The notes beneath the pieces are model-generated. The model was not told where the DNA came from. It saw only the letters and a list, made by a program, of their open reading frames with translations, and ran no database searches. From DASTQL01 sp035462845 (GTDB lineage Bacteria > Actinomycetota > Actinomycetes > Jiangellales > Jiangellaceae), in NCBI GenBank assembly GCA_035462845.1, contig DATHTV010000014.1:1-15262 (forward strand): DNA of 15,262 bases. The letters run 5' to 3'. Both the position numbers and the translations under genes were made by a program. This document shows positions 1 to 7,541 of the stretch, piece after piece (the stretch's first letter is position 1; each line of letters opens with the position of its first letter).

Positions 1-921
1 GCGCTGCCGGGAGGCACCGCCATCGCCCTGCTGGGGGAGCGGGCGACGCCGGAGGCGATCGCGCAGATCGAACGGCTCTACGGGCTGGACCGCCCGCCCT
101 GGCAGCAGTACCTGTCCTTCCTGGGGCGGGCGGTCCAGTTCGACTTCGGCAACAGCGTCCGCACCAACCGGCCGGTGGTCGAGGAGATGCTGCGGACCTT
201 CCCGGCCACGATCGAGCTCGCGCTGGCCGCCCTGACCTTCGCCATCGTGATCGGGATCCCGCTCGGCTACTTCGCCGCGCGCCGCTACGGCAGCTGGCTG
301 GACAGCGTCACCGTCTCGGCGTCGCTGCTGGGGGTGGCGATCCCGGTGTTCTTCCTCGCGTACATCCTCAAGTACGTGTTCGCGGTGCAGCTCGGCTGGC
401 TGCCCACGGCCGGTCGCCAGGACCCCCGGGTCGACGCCGAGCACCCGACCGGCTTCTACGTGCTGGACGGCATCGTCACCGGCAACCCGGCGGCCACCTG
501 GGACGCGGTCCAGCACCTCATCCTCCCCGCGATCGCGCTGGGCTCCATCCCCCTGGCGATCATCGTGCGCATCACCCGGGCCAGCGTCCTCGACGTCGTC
601 AACGAGGACTACGTCCGCACCGCCGAGGCCAAGGGTCTGCTCGGCCGCACCATCACCCGGCGGCACGTGCTGCGCAACGCGCTGCTCCCGGTCGTCACCG
701 TCATAGGGCTCCAGGCCGGCCTGCTCTTCTCCGGCGCGATCCTCACCGAGACCGTCTTCGGCTTCCCCGGCGTGGGCAGCTTCGTGTACCAGGCGATCTC
801 GTTCCGCGACTACGCGGTGCTCCAGGGCTTCATCCTGGTGATCGCCGCGGTGTACGTCCTGGTCAACCTGGCCGTGGACATCTCCTACGGCCTGATCGAC
901 CCGAGGGTGAGGGTCCGATGA
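1..921 (+). CDS. Peptide/opine-type ABC importer permease B (OppB/DppB family), 5' truncated by window edge
   Basis: Inner-membrane subunit of a type I ABC importer that takes up oligopeptides, dipeptides or similar substrates; with its partner permease it forms the translocation pore. The frame is open from base 1 and gives 306 visible residues. The family is usually about 310-340 aa, so only a short N-terminal piece with the first membrane helix is missing. Residues 7-58 hold the periplasm-facing segment typical of the family (Leu-Tyr-Gly-Leu-Asp, then Tyr-Leu..Phe, then Asp-Phe-Gly-Asn-Ser). About five further hydrophobic helices follow. The ATPase-contacting EAA loop is visible as EDYVRTAEAKGL near residues 202-213. 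The TGA stop overlaps the ATG of the next gene by four bases, so the two are translationally coupled. The family call is secure; the substrate cannot be read from the sequence. Confidence 0.93.
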   Translation, partial: ALPGGTAIALLGERATPEAIAQIERLYGLDRPPWQQYLSFLGRAVQFDFGNSVRTNRPVVEEMLRTFPATIELALAALTFAIVIGIPLGYFAARRYGSWLDSVTVSASLLGVAIPVFFLAYILKYVFAVQLGWLPTAGRQDPRVDAEHPTGFYVLDGIVTGNPAATWDAVQHLILPAIALGSIPLAIIVRITRASVLDVVNEDYVRTAEAKGLLGRTITRRHVLRNALLPVVTVIGLQAGLLFSGAILTETVFGFPGVGSFVYQAISFRDYAVLQGFILVIAAVYVLVNLAVDISYGLIDPRVRVR

Positions 922-1835
922 GCCTGGCGGAGATCGAGGCCGAGACCGAGAGCAAACGGGTCGGCGAGGAGACCGGGGGGAGCCTCGGGCGCGAGGCGTG
1001 GAAGCGGCTGCGCCGGGACCCGGTCGCCATCATCGGCTTCGTTCTCATCGCCTTCTTCGTGCTGGTGGCGCTGTTCGCCCCGCTCATCGCGCCGTACGCG
1101 CCGGACGCGCAGCCGGGTGCGGGGACGATCACCCCCACCAACATCCCCGGCCCGTCCGCCGAGCACTGGTTCGGGCTCGACGAGCTGGGCCGCGACGAGT
1201 TCAGCCGGGTCGTCTACGGCGCCCGGCAGTCCCTGCTCGTCGGGGTCGTGTCCCTGCTGCTCGGAATGAGCCTGGGCCTGTTCATGGGCTTCCTGGCCGG
1301 CGCGTTCGGCGGCAAGGTCGACACCGTCGTCATGCGGCTCGTCGACGTCATGCTGGCGATCCCCGGGCTGCTGCTCGCCATCGCGATCGCCGCGGTCATG
1401 GGCCCCAGCCTGCTGTCGGTGATGATCGCGATCGCGGCCATCAACGTCCCCATCTTCGCCCGCCTGCTGCGCGGGCAGATGCTGGCGCAGCGGGAGGCCG
1501 ACTACGTGCTGGCGGCGCAGTCCCTCGGCGTCCGCCGCCGCTCGATCATGCTCGGCCACGTCCTGCCCAACTCGGTCAGCCCGGTCATCGTCCAGGGCAC
1601 GCTGACCCTGGCCACCGCGATCATCGAGGCCGCCGCCCTGTCCTTCCTCGGGCTCGGCGGCGCCGACCCCAGCGTGCCGGAGTGGGGGCGGATGCTGGCG
1701 AGCACCCAGCGCTACCTGGCGAGCGCGCCGCACCTCGCGTTCTTCCCCGGCATCGCCATCGTCATCGCCGCGCTGGGCTTCACGCTGCTCGGCGAGCGGC
1801 TGCGCGAGGCCCTCGACCCGAAGTACCGCCGATGA
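918..1835 (+). CDS. Peptide-type ABC importer permease C (OppC/DppC family)
   Basis: Second membrane subunit of the importer, partner of the upstream OppB-like protein. It has 305 aa, a normal length. A charged cytoplasmic N-terminus (1-34) leads into a first helix (about 36-58). The OppC N-terminal signature follows, with HWFGLDELGRDEFSR at 83-97. Further helices lie at about 105-130, 143-163, 165-180, 222-245 and 273-292. The EAA loop (DYVLAAQSLGVRRRSI, 195-210) contacts the ATPases. The start is ATG at 918 inside the ATGA overlap with the preceding gene, and the stop at 1833-1835 overlaps the next ATG in the same way. This gene order and spacing make a four-subunit transporter very likely. 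Nothing is broken or missing. Confidence 0.95.
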   Translation: MSLAEIEAETESKRVGEETGGSLGREAWKRLRRDPVAIIGFVLIAFFVLVALFAPLIAPYAPDAQPGAGTITPTNIPGPSAEHWFGLDELGRDEFSRVVYGARQSLLVGVVSLLLGMSLGLFMGFLAGAFGGKVDTVVMRLVDVMLAIPGLLLAIAIAAVMGPSLLSVMIAIAAINVPIFARLLRGQMLAQREADYVLAAQSLGVRRRSIMLGHVLPNSVSPVIVQGTLTLATAIIEAAALSFLGLGGADPSVPEWGRMLASTQRYLASAPHLAFFPGIAIVIAALGFTLLGERLREALDPKYRR

Positions 1836-2887
1836 GCGCCGGGACGGGTCCACTGCTCGACGTGCGGGACCTGTCGGTCACGTTCACCCGCAAGGACCGG
1901 CGCGACGTGCACGCCGTCGACGGCGTGTCCTTCCAGGTGCGCCCGGGGGAGACCGTCGGCCTCGTCGGGGAGTCCGGCAGCGGCAAGAGCGTCACCTCGC
2001 TCGCGATCATGGGCCTGCTGCCCCCGCGCGGCGTCCGGGTGGGCGGCGAAGTCCGCTTCGACGACGACGACCTGCTGACCCTGCCCAAGGACCGCATGCG
2101 CGACATCCGCGGGCGGGACATCGCGATGGTCTTCCAGGACCCGATGTCCTCCCTGAACCCGGTCGTCCCCATCGGCGTGCAGGTCACCGAGGTCCTCGAG
2201 CGCCACCAGGACCTGCACGGCGAGGCCGCGCGGGCGCAGGCGGCCGATCTGCTGCACCGGGTCGGCATCCCCGACCCCGAGCGCCGGCTCAAGGACTACC
2301 CCCACCAGCTGTCCGGCGGGATGCGGCAGCGGGCACTGATCTCGATGGCTCTGGCCTGCCGGCCCCGGCTGCTCATCGCCGACGAGCCGACCACGGCCCT
2401 GGACGTCACCATCCAGGCGCAGATCCTGGAGCTGCTCAGGGAGCTGGTCACGGGGTCGGGGACGAGCCTGGTCCTCATCACCCACGACCTCGGGGTCGTG
2501 GCCGGGCTGTGCGACACCGTCCACGTCATGTACGCCGGGCGGGTGGTGGAGTCGGCGCCGCGGCGCCCGCTGTTCGCGGACCCGCGCCACCCCTACACCG
2601 GTGGCCTGCTCGGCTCGGTCCCGCGGTTGGACGCACCCCGGGGGGAGCCACTGCGCCCGATCCCCGGGTCGCCCACCGACACCCTTCCGTGGGTCAAGGG
2701 CTGCGCGTTCGCGCCGAGGTGCGCCCACCGGGTCGACGCGTGCACCGGGCAGCCACCCCCGCTCGAGGTCACCGACGACCGGTCGTTGCGCTGCGTCAAC
2801 CCGCTGGCCGAGGGGGAGGCATCCCCCAACCCCGCCGTCGTCCCGCCCGCGAGCGTCGTCCCCGACCCGGAGGAGGAGCCGTCGTGA
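1832..2887 (+). CDS. Peptide-type ABC importer ATPase D (OppD/DppD family)
   Basis: Cytoplasmic ATPase driving the importer. The chosen start, ATG at 1832, gives 351 aa and overlaps the previous stop by four bases; the open frame runs further upstream, but that part is a shadow of the permease gene. Walker A is GESGSGKS (46-53), Q-loop Gln102, signature LSGGMRQR (160-167), Walker B LLIADEP (180-186, catalytic Glu185) and switch His218. The C-terminal oligopeptide-transporter extension is present (HPYT at 253-256), followed by four cysteines (291, 297, 304, 321). Some OppD proteins bind a [4Fe-4S] cluster with cysteines in this region; binding here is inferred. Residues from about 330 onward form a Pro/Val/Glu-rich tail that looks disordered. 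Confidence 0.95.
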   Translation: MSAGTGPLLDVRDLSVTFTRKDRRDVHAVDGVSFQVRPGETVGLVGESGSGKSVTSLAIMGLLPPRGVRVGGEVRFDDDDLLTLPKDRMRDIRGRDIAMVFQDPMSSLNPVVPIGVQVTEVLERHQDLHGEAARAQAADLLHRVGIPDPERRLKDYPHQLSGGMRQRALISMALACRPRLLIADEPTTALDVTIQAQILELLRELVTGSGTSLVLITHDLGVVAGLCDTVHVMYAGRVVESAPRRPLFADPRHPYTGGLLGSVPRLDAPRGEPLRPIPGSPTDTLPWVKGCAFAPRCAHRVDACTGQPPPLEVTDDRSLRCVNPLAEGEASPNPAVVPPASVVPDPEEEPS

Positions 2888-3981
2888 CCGCCGACGCCAC
2901 GCCGGGCCCGACGGCCGCCGGACCCGGCGGCGCCTCGGGCGAGGCGCCGCTGCTGGCCCTGCACGACCTCGAGGTCCACTTCCCGATCACCTCGGGCGTC
3001 ATCCTGGAACGCCAGGTCGGCGCGGTCCGGGCCGTCGACGGGGTCGACCTCGCCGTGCCGCGGGGGGCGACCGTCGGGTTGGTCGGGGAGTCCGGCTGCG
3101 GCAAGAGCACCCTCGGCCGTGCCGTCCTCCGCCTGGTGGAGCCCACGGGCGGCCGGGTCGTGTTCGACGGCGTCGACCTGCAGGACCTCGGGGCCGAGGA
3201 GATGCGCCGGACCCGGCGGCGGATGCAGATGGTCTTCCAGGACCCGATGTCCAGCCTCGACCCGCGGCAGAACGTCTCGTCGATCCTCACCGAGCCGATG
3301 CGGGTGCACGGCATCTCCGGGGACCGCTCCGCCCGCGTGCGCGAGCTGCTCGACGTGGTCGGTCTGCCTGCCTCGGCCGCCTCCCGGTATCCGCACGAGT
3401 TCTCCGGTGGTCAGCGGCAGCGCATCGGGATCGCCCGGGCGATCGCGCTGGAGCCCGAGCTGATCATCGCCGACGAGCCGGTGTCGGCCCTGGACGTGTC
3501 GATCCAGGCCCAGGTGGTCAACCTCCTCGAGGAGCTCCAGCACCGGCTGGGGCTGACCTACCTGGTGATCGCCCACGACCTCGCCGTGGTCCGGCACATC
3601 TCCGACGTCGTCGCGGTGATGTATCTCGGCACCATCGTCGAGCAGGCCGGCTCGGAGGACCTCTACGCCCAGCCCTACCACCCGTACACCATCGCGCTGA
3701 TGTCGGCCGTCCCCATCCCGGACCCGCTCGTCGAGGACACCCGCGAGCGCATCCTGCTCGCCGGGGACCTGCCTTCTCCTGCCAACCCGCCGGGCGGGTG
3801 CCGCTTCCACACCCGGTGCCCGTTCCGCCAGGCGACCCGGTGCCACGACGAGCGGCCCGCGCTGCGCGAGGTCGTCCCCGGCCACACCGTCGCCTGTCAC
3901 TGGGCCGAGGACATCCGGGCCGGCCGCATCCGGCCATCCGCCGCCGCGTACGACCCGACCGCCGAGGCGACCCCCGCCTGA
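2884..3981 (+). CDS. Peptide-type ABC importer ATPase F (OppF/DppF family)
   Basis: Second ATPase of the importer, expected to form a heterodimer with the OppD-like protein. GTG at 2884 is chosen because it overlaps the previous TGA (GTGA) and follows a GGAGGAG ribosome-binding site at about 2871-2877; this gives 365 aa. An Ala/Gly/Pro-rich leader (1-22) precedes the ATPase fold. Walker A is GESGCGKS (68-75), Q-loop Gln119, signature FSGGQRQR (173-180), Walker B LIIADEP (193-199, Glu198) and switch His231. The insert between the first strands (PITSGVILERQVG, 34-46) is characteristic of OppF/DppF rather than OppD. The C-terminal extension has HPYT (266-269) and cysteines 306, 312, 320 and 338, spaced much like those of its partner. 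It is the last gene of the operon, followed directly by hairpins. Confidence 0.95.
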   Translation: MTADATPGPTAAGPGGASGEAPLLALHDLEVHFPITSGVILERQVGAVRAVDGVDLAVPRGATVGLVGESGCGKSTLGRAVLRLVEPTGGRVVFDGVDLQDLGAEEMRRTRRRMQMVFQDPMSSLDPRQNVSSILTEPMRVHGISGDRSARVRELLDVVGLPASAASRYPHEFSGGQRQRIGIARAIALEPELIIADEPVSALDVSIQAQVVNLLEELQHRLGLTYLVIAHDLAVVRHISDVVAVMYLGTIVEQAGSEDLYAQPYHPYTIALMSAVPIPDPLVEDTRERILLAGDLPSPANPPGGCRFHTRCPFRQATRCHDERPALREVVPGHTVACHWAEDIRAGRIRPSAAAYDPTAEATPA

Positions 3982-3987
3982 GGGAAG

Positions 3988-4004
3988 CGGCTCGGCCCGA
4001 GCCG
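3988..4004 (+). terminator. Short hairpin just after the Opp operon
   Basis: CGGCTC (3988-3993) pairs with GAGCCG (3999-4004) around a five-base loop; the full dyad is eight bases on each side of a single base. It begins seven bases after the oppF-like stop codon. There is no T-tract, which is common in high-GC actinobacteria, so terminator function is inferred from position and structure only. Confidence 0.45.
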
Positions 4005-4044
4005 GCCCCGCCTCGGCCCGTATCGGACCATTCGAGGCGGGGCC
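4004..4044. terminator. Probable bidirectional terminator between convergent operons
   Basis: A perfect 12-bp inverted repeat, GGCCCCGCCTCG (4004-4015) with CGAGGCGGGGCC (4033-4044), has a 17-base loop. It fills the gap between two convergent stop codons (oppF-like, ending 3981, and the FtsX-type permease, ending 4051 on the minus strand). The same stem can form in transcripts from either strand. Lack of a U-tract makes intrinsic termination less certain. Confidence 0.65.
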
Positions 4045-4050
4045 TCCGGT

Positions 4051-6612
4051 CTACTCCGTCGTGACGGCCCGCAGCACGTCGAGCCGGGCGGCCCGGCGGG
4101 CCGGCCACACCGCCGCCAACACCCCGACCAGGCCGGCGGCGACCACGAAGAGCACGAGCTGAACCCAGGGGATGGTGAGGACCTCGATGCCCTGGTCGGC
4201 GATCGCCCGCTGGAGGCTCACGCCGAACGCGAGGCCCAGCACGACGCCGAGCAGCGCCCCGAGCACCGAGATCGCGACCGCCTCCAGTCGCACCATGGTG
4301 CGCAGCTGGCGCCGGCTCATGCCGACCGCTCTGAGCAGGCCGACCTCGCGGGTCCGCTCGATCACCGACAGCGCCAGCGTGTTGACGATGCCGAGGGCCG
4401 CGATGACGATCGCCAGGCCCAGCAGCGCGTAGACGATGGCCAGCAGCTGGTCGACCGGGGCCCGCTGCTCGGCGGCGAAGGCGTCCTGGTCCTTGAGCGT
4501 GACCGTCGGCAGGCCGGCCAGCGCCTCCTCGAGCCCCGCGGTGACGGCCTCGGGGTCGGCGTCAGCCTCCCGCGTGACGTAGACCAGGTTGTCCGCCGGC
4601 GTGACCCCGCCCTGCTCGAGGGTCTCCGGGGCGACGACGAGCGTGGCGCCCACCAGCTGGCTGTCGGCGTAGACGCCGACGACCTCGAGCTCCTGCGACC
4701 CGGCCGGGAGGGTGAGCTCGAGGGTGTCCCCGAGGGCGAGCCCGTCGGCGTCGGCACGGTCCTCCGAGACGAGCACGGAGCCGTCCTCCAGTGACCCGAG
4801 GTCGCCGTCGACCGACCGGAGGCCGATCGCCCTGAGCATCGGGGCCGGCTCGAAGGCCGCGAGGAACGTGTCCTCACCGTCCACCTGCCCGAAGCCGGCT
4901 CGGTAGGCCGCGACCTCCGCGACCCCGTCCACGGCGGCCACGTCGGCGGCGACGCTGGTCGAGAACGGCACCTGGACGGCGTTGGACACCACGTAGTCGG
5001 CATCCAGGCCGTCGTCGACGATGCGGTCGATGCTGTCGCTGGCCGACGCCCCGAGGATCGCGAAGGTCGTCACCAGCGCCAGGCCGATCATCAGCGCCGA
5101 GGCCGTCGCGGCGGTGCGCCGCGGGTTGCGCTGCGCGTTCTCCCGGGCCAGCCGCCCCGTCGTCCCGAACAGCCGTGGGTAGGGCGCGGCGAGCACCCGC
5201 ACCACGGGCGGGCCGACGACCGGCGCGATCTCCGCGGCGCCCACCAGCACGGCCACGACACCGGCGCCGAGCAGCCACAGCGGGACCGAGCCGGAGCCGG
5301 TCCCGGCGAGGCCGAGGGCCATGCCGATCGCGCCGAGGACCAGGAGCACGCCACCCTGCAGCGAGCGCCGGTGCAGCGAGGAGGTCGGGATGCTCACGTC
5401 GTCGCGCATCGCCGCCACCGGCGGGACCTTGGCCGCCCGGCGCGCCGGGAAGTAGGCCGCGAGCATGGTCACGAGCACACCGATGGCGTACGCCGCCACG
5501 GCGGTCCCGGGGCGGAAGACCAGCGGGGCGTCACCCAGCTCGAGCCCGATCACGCCGAACAGCGCCTTGAGGGCCTGAGCGAGCACGAAGCCCAGCACGA
5601 GACCCGTCGTGGCGGCGAGGACACCGGTGATCAGCGCCTCGAGCAGGACCGAGCGCGTGACCTGCTGCCGACTGGCGCCGAGCGCCCGGTAGAGGGCGAG
5701 CTCGCGGGTGCGCTGGGCGACGAGGATCGCGAACGTGTTGAGGATGAGGAACCCCCCGACGAACAGGGCGATGAAGGCGAACACGAGCAGGAAGGTGTTG
5801 ATGAAGCTCAGGCCCTCCTGCAGCGCCGTCTGGTTCTCCTCCGCCACCTCCTCCCCGACCCGGGCCTCGACCCCCTCCGGCAGCAGCGGCGCCACCTCCG
5901 CAGCCACCTCGTCCGCGGTGGTGCCGTCCTGCGTCGTCACGGCGACGTCGGTGAAGACGTCCGCGCCCCCGAGGAAGAGGTCCTGCGCGGCCTCGGTCTC
6001 GAACACTGTCAGCGTGGCGCCGACGAGGTTGCCCGTGCTGCCGAAGCGGACGGTCCCCACGAGCTCCGCGGACAGCTGGGGCTGCTCGCCCGTCGTCACC
6101 AGCGCCACGGTGTCGCCCACCTGGTAGCCGGCCGTGGCCGCGGTCTTGAGGTCCAGCGCCACCTCGCCCTCCCGCTCGGGCACCCGGCCGTCGACGACCG
6201 CCACGGCCTGGCTGCCGTCGGCCGCCGGGGCGTCGTTCCAGTTGACGGCGATACCTGGCGCGCCGTTGGCCCCGACCACCTTGCCGTCCGCGCCGATGAC
6301 GTACACGCCCTGGGACGAGACGTTGCCGTCGGCGCGGGCCACGCCGTCCAGGGCCGCGAGCTCGCCGACCAGGGCGGCCGGCACGGTCCGGGCGTCGGCG
6401 CCGGTGAAGGCCCCCGCCCCCACCGACGTGGTCTCGGGCCGGACGACGACGTCGGGGGTGGTCTGCGTGAAGATCTCCTCGAAGCTGCTCTCGAGGGTGT
6501 CGGTGAAGATCAGGGTGCCGGCCACGAAGGCAACCCCGAGGACGACGGCGAAGCCGGACAGCAGCAGTCGCAGCTTCCGGGCGAACAGGCTCTTGAGCGC
6601 CGCACGCAGCAC
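4051..6612 (-). CDS. Two-module FtsX/MacB-type ABC permease
   Basis: Membrane subunit of an ABC system of the LolCE/MacB/FtsX (type VII) family, which moves substrates or transmits force at the outer face of the membrane rather than pumping through a pore. It has 853 aa. The N-terminal helix (about 17-37) is followed by a large extracytoplasmic domain (about 38-268), helices at about 270-297, 322-347 and 374-390, two extra central helices (420-460), then a second copy: helix about 500-522, extracytoplasmic domain to about 720, and helices at 725-748, 775-797 and 815-838. The internal duplication is visible in RTRELALYRALGASRQQV (301-318) against RTREVGLLRAVGMSRRQL (753-770), and in PARRAA at 389 and 837. 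GTG at 6612 is preceded by GAGGT (6621-6625) and lies one base after the ATPase stop. Substrate unknown. Confidence 0.92.
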   Translation of the reverse strand: MLRAALKSLFARKLRLLLSGFAVVLGVAFVAGTLIFTDTLESSFEEIFTQTTPDVVVRPETTSVGAGAFTGADARTVPAALVGELAALDGVARADGNVSSQGVYVIGADGKVVGANGAPGIAVNWNDAPAADGSQAVAVVDGRVPEREGEVALDLKTAATAGYQVGDTVALVTTGEQPQLSAELVGTVRFGSTGNLVGATLTVFETEAAQDLFLGGADVFTDVAVTTQDGTTADEVAAEVAPLLPEGVEARVGEEVAEENQTALQEGLSFINTFLLVFAFIALFVGGFLILNTFAILVAQRTRELALYRALGASRQQVTRSVLLEALITGVLAATTGLVLGFVLAQALKALFGVIGLELGDAPLVFRPGTAVAAYAIGVLVTMLAAYFPARRAAKVPPVAAMRDDVSIPTSSLHRRSLQGGVLLVLGAIGMALGLAGTGSGSVPLWLLGAGVVAVLVGAAEIAPVVGPPVVRVLAAPYPRLFGTTGRLARENAQRNPRRTAATASALMIGLALVTTFAILGASASDSIDRIVDDGLDADYVVSNAVQVPFSTSVAADVAAVDGVAEVAAYRAGFGQVDGEDTFLAAFEPAPMLRAIGLRSVDGDLGSLEDGSVLVSEDRADADGLALGDTLELTLPAGSQELEVVGVYADSQLVGATLVVAPETLEQGGVTPADNLVYVTREADADPEAVTAGLEEALAGLPTVTLKDQDAFAAEQRAPVDQLLAIVYALLGLAIVIAALGIVNTLALSVIERTREVGLLRAVGMSRRQLRTMVRLEAVAISVLGALLGVVLGLAFGVSLQRAIADQGIEVLTIPWVQLVLFVVAAGLVGVLAAVWPARRAARLDVLRAVTTE

Positions 6613-6613
6613 C

Positions 6614-7399
6614 TCAGGCCACCTCGCCCCTCGCGTCGAAGTGCTTCATCCGCTCGAGCACGGACTCGGCGGTGGGGTCCGGCATCTCGGACACGATGCG
6701 GCCGTCGGCGAGGAAGAGCACCCGGTCGGAGTACGAGGCGGCGCCGGGATCGTGGGTCACCATGACGACGGTCTGGCCGAACTCGCGGACGGAGCGGCGC
6801 AGGAAGGAGAGCACCTCGGCCCCCGAGTGCGAGTCGAGGTTGCCGGTGGGCTCGTCGGCGAACACGATCTCGGGACGGCTGACCAGGGCGCGCGCGCAGG
6901 CCACCCGCTGCTGCTGACCGCCGGAGAGCTCGCTGGGCTTGTGGTCCAGTCGGTCACCGAGACCCACCGTGGAGATCACGTGGTCGAACCACTCCTGGTC
7001 CGGCTTGCGTCCCGCGATGTCCAGCGGGAGCGTGATGTTCTCCCGCGCGGTGAGCGTCGGCACGAGGTTGAACGCCTGGAAGACGAAGCCCACGCGGTCA
7101 CGCCGCAGCCGGGTGAGCTCGCGGTCGCCGAGCCGGGTGAGGTCGACGTCGCCGATGAGGACCTGGCCGGCGGTCGCGGCGTCCAGGGCTGCCATGCAGT
7201 GCATGAGCGTGGACTTGCCGGACCCGGAGGGGCCCATGTTGGCGGTGAACCGGCCGCGGCCGAACTCCACGCTGACCGAGTCGAGCGCGACCACCCGCGT
7301 CTCGCCCTCGCCGTACACCTTGGTCAGGTCGACGGCCCGGGCTGCCGGGACCGGGGCGTCCGCGGCGGGCGCACCCGGTGCGGTGGGGTTGGTGGTCAC
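6614..7399 (-). CDS. LolD/MacB-type ABC ATPase
   Basis: ATPase partner of the FtsX-type permease encoded one base downstream. GTG at 7399 is preferred because GGAG lies five bases before it, giving 261 aa. An in-frame ATG at 7510 would add 37 Pro/Gly/Arg-rich residues, but it lies in the loop of a predicted hairpin and lacks a good ribosome-binding site. Walker A is GPSGSGKS (56-63), Q-loop Gln108, signature LSGGQQQR (158-165), Walker B IVFADEP (178-184, Glu183) and switch His216. FVFQAFNLVPTLTARENI (105-122) and ADEPTGNLDS (181-190) are hallmarks of the LolD/MacB/FtsE group. A Pro/Ala-rich leader occupies residues 1-20. Its position downstream of a two-component system suggests regulation by that system, which is inference. 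Confidence 0.93.
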   Translation of the reverse strand: MTTNPTAPGAPAADAPVPAARAVDLTKVYGEGETRVVALDSVSVEFGRGRFTANMGPSGSGKSTLMHCMAALDAATAGQVLIGDVDLTRLGDRELTRLRRDRVGFVFQAFNLVPTLTARENITLPLDIAGRKPDQEWFDHVISTVGLGDRLDHKPSELSGGQQQRVACARALVSRPEIVFADEPTGNLDSHSGAEVLSFLRRSVREFGQTVVMVTHDPGAASYSDRVLFLADGRIVSEMPDPTAESVLERMKHFDARGEVA

Positions 7400-7424
7400 G
7401 ATGTCTCCAGTGGTCGGGCTCTCG

Positions 7425-7452
7425 ACGGTAGGCGCCGGACGGCCGGTGGGAA
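7425..7452 (-). promoter_or_regulatory. Candidate promoter for the ABC ATPase/permease pair
   Basis: On the minus strand, TTCCCA (7447-7452) and TACCGT (7425-7430) are separated by 16 bases. Transcription would start around 7417-7419, leaving a leader of about 20 bases that contains the GGAG ribosome-binding site of the GTG at 7399. The -10 fits the actinobacterial TAnnnT pattern; the -35 matches TTGACA at four of six positions. Prediction from pattern and position only. Confidence 0.4.
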
Positions 7453-7456
7453 TCGG

Positions 7457-7527
7457 CCCCCGGGCGAGTCCGCGCGCTCCGCCCGGGGGAGGGGGTGACG
7501 CTCCCCGCATCCTCCTCCCGGGCGAGC
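7457..7527 (-). promoter_or_regulatory. Overlapping alternative hairpins between regulator and ABC genes (terminator or attenuator-like)
   Basis: One stem pairs 7476-7492 with 7511-7527: GCTC/GAGC, GCCCGGG/CCCGGGC and GGAGG/CCTCC, 16 bp with a single-base bulge on each arm and an 18-base loop. The shared central arm (7477-7489) can instead pair with 7457-7468: CCCCCGGGC/GCCCGGGGG plus GAG/CTC, around an eight-base loop. On the minus strand the first stem starts 14 bases after the response-regulator stop codon, so it could end that transcript. The two stems are mutually exclusive, as in an attenuator. CCCGGG is self-complementary and common in such DNA, so the competing pair may be accidental. 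Confidence 0.45.
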
Positions 7528-7541
7528 CTGACCCTGAGGGC

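Noticed and set aside
998..1831. Upstream extension of the OppD-like ATPase frame.
   Set aside because: It overlaps the OppC-like permease and encodes Arg/Pro/Ala-rich sequence; the ATG at 1832 in an ATGA overlap gives a normal-length protein.
5371..7498. Long plus-strand open frames opposite the ABC permease and ATPase.
   Set aside because: They are complements of recognised genes and show no conserved motifs; third-position GC bias explains their length.
7400..7510. An N-terminal extension of the LolD-like ATPase from ATG at 7510.
   Set aside because: The added residues are Pro/Gly/Arg-rich, the ATG lies within the loop of a strong hairpin, and the GTG at 7399 has a correctly spaced GGAG.
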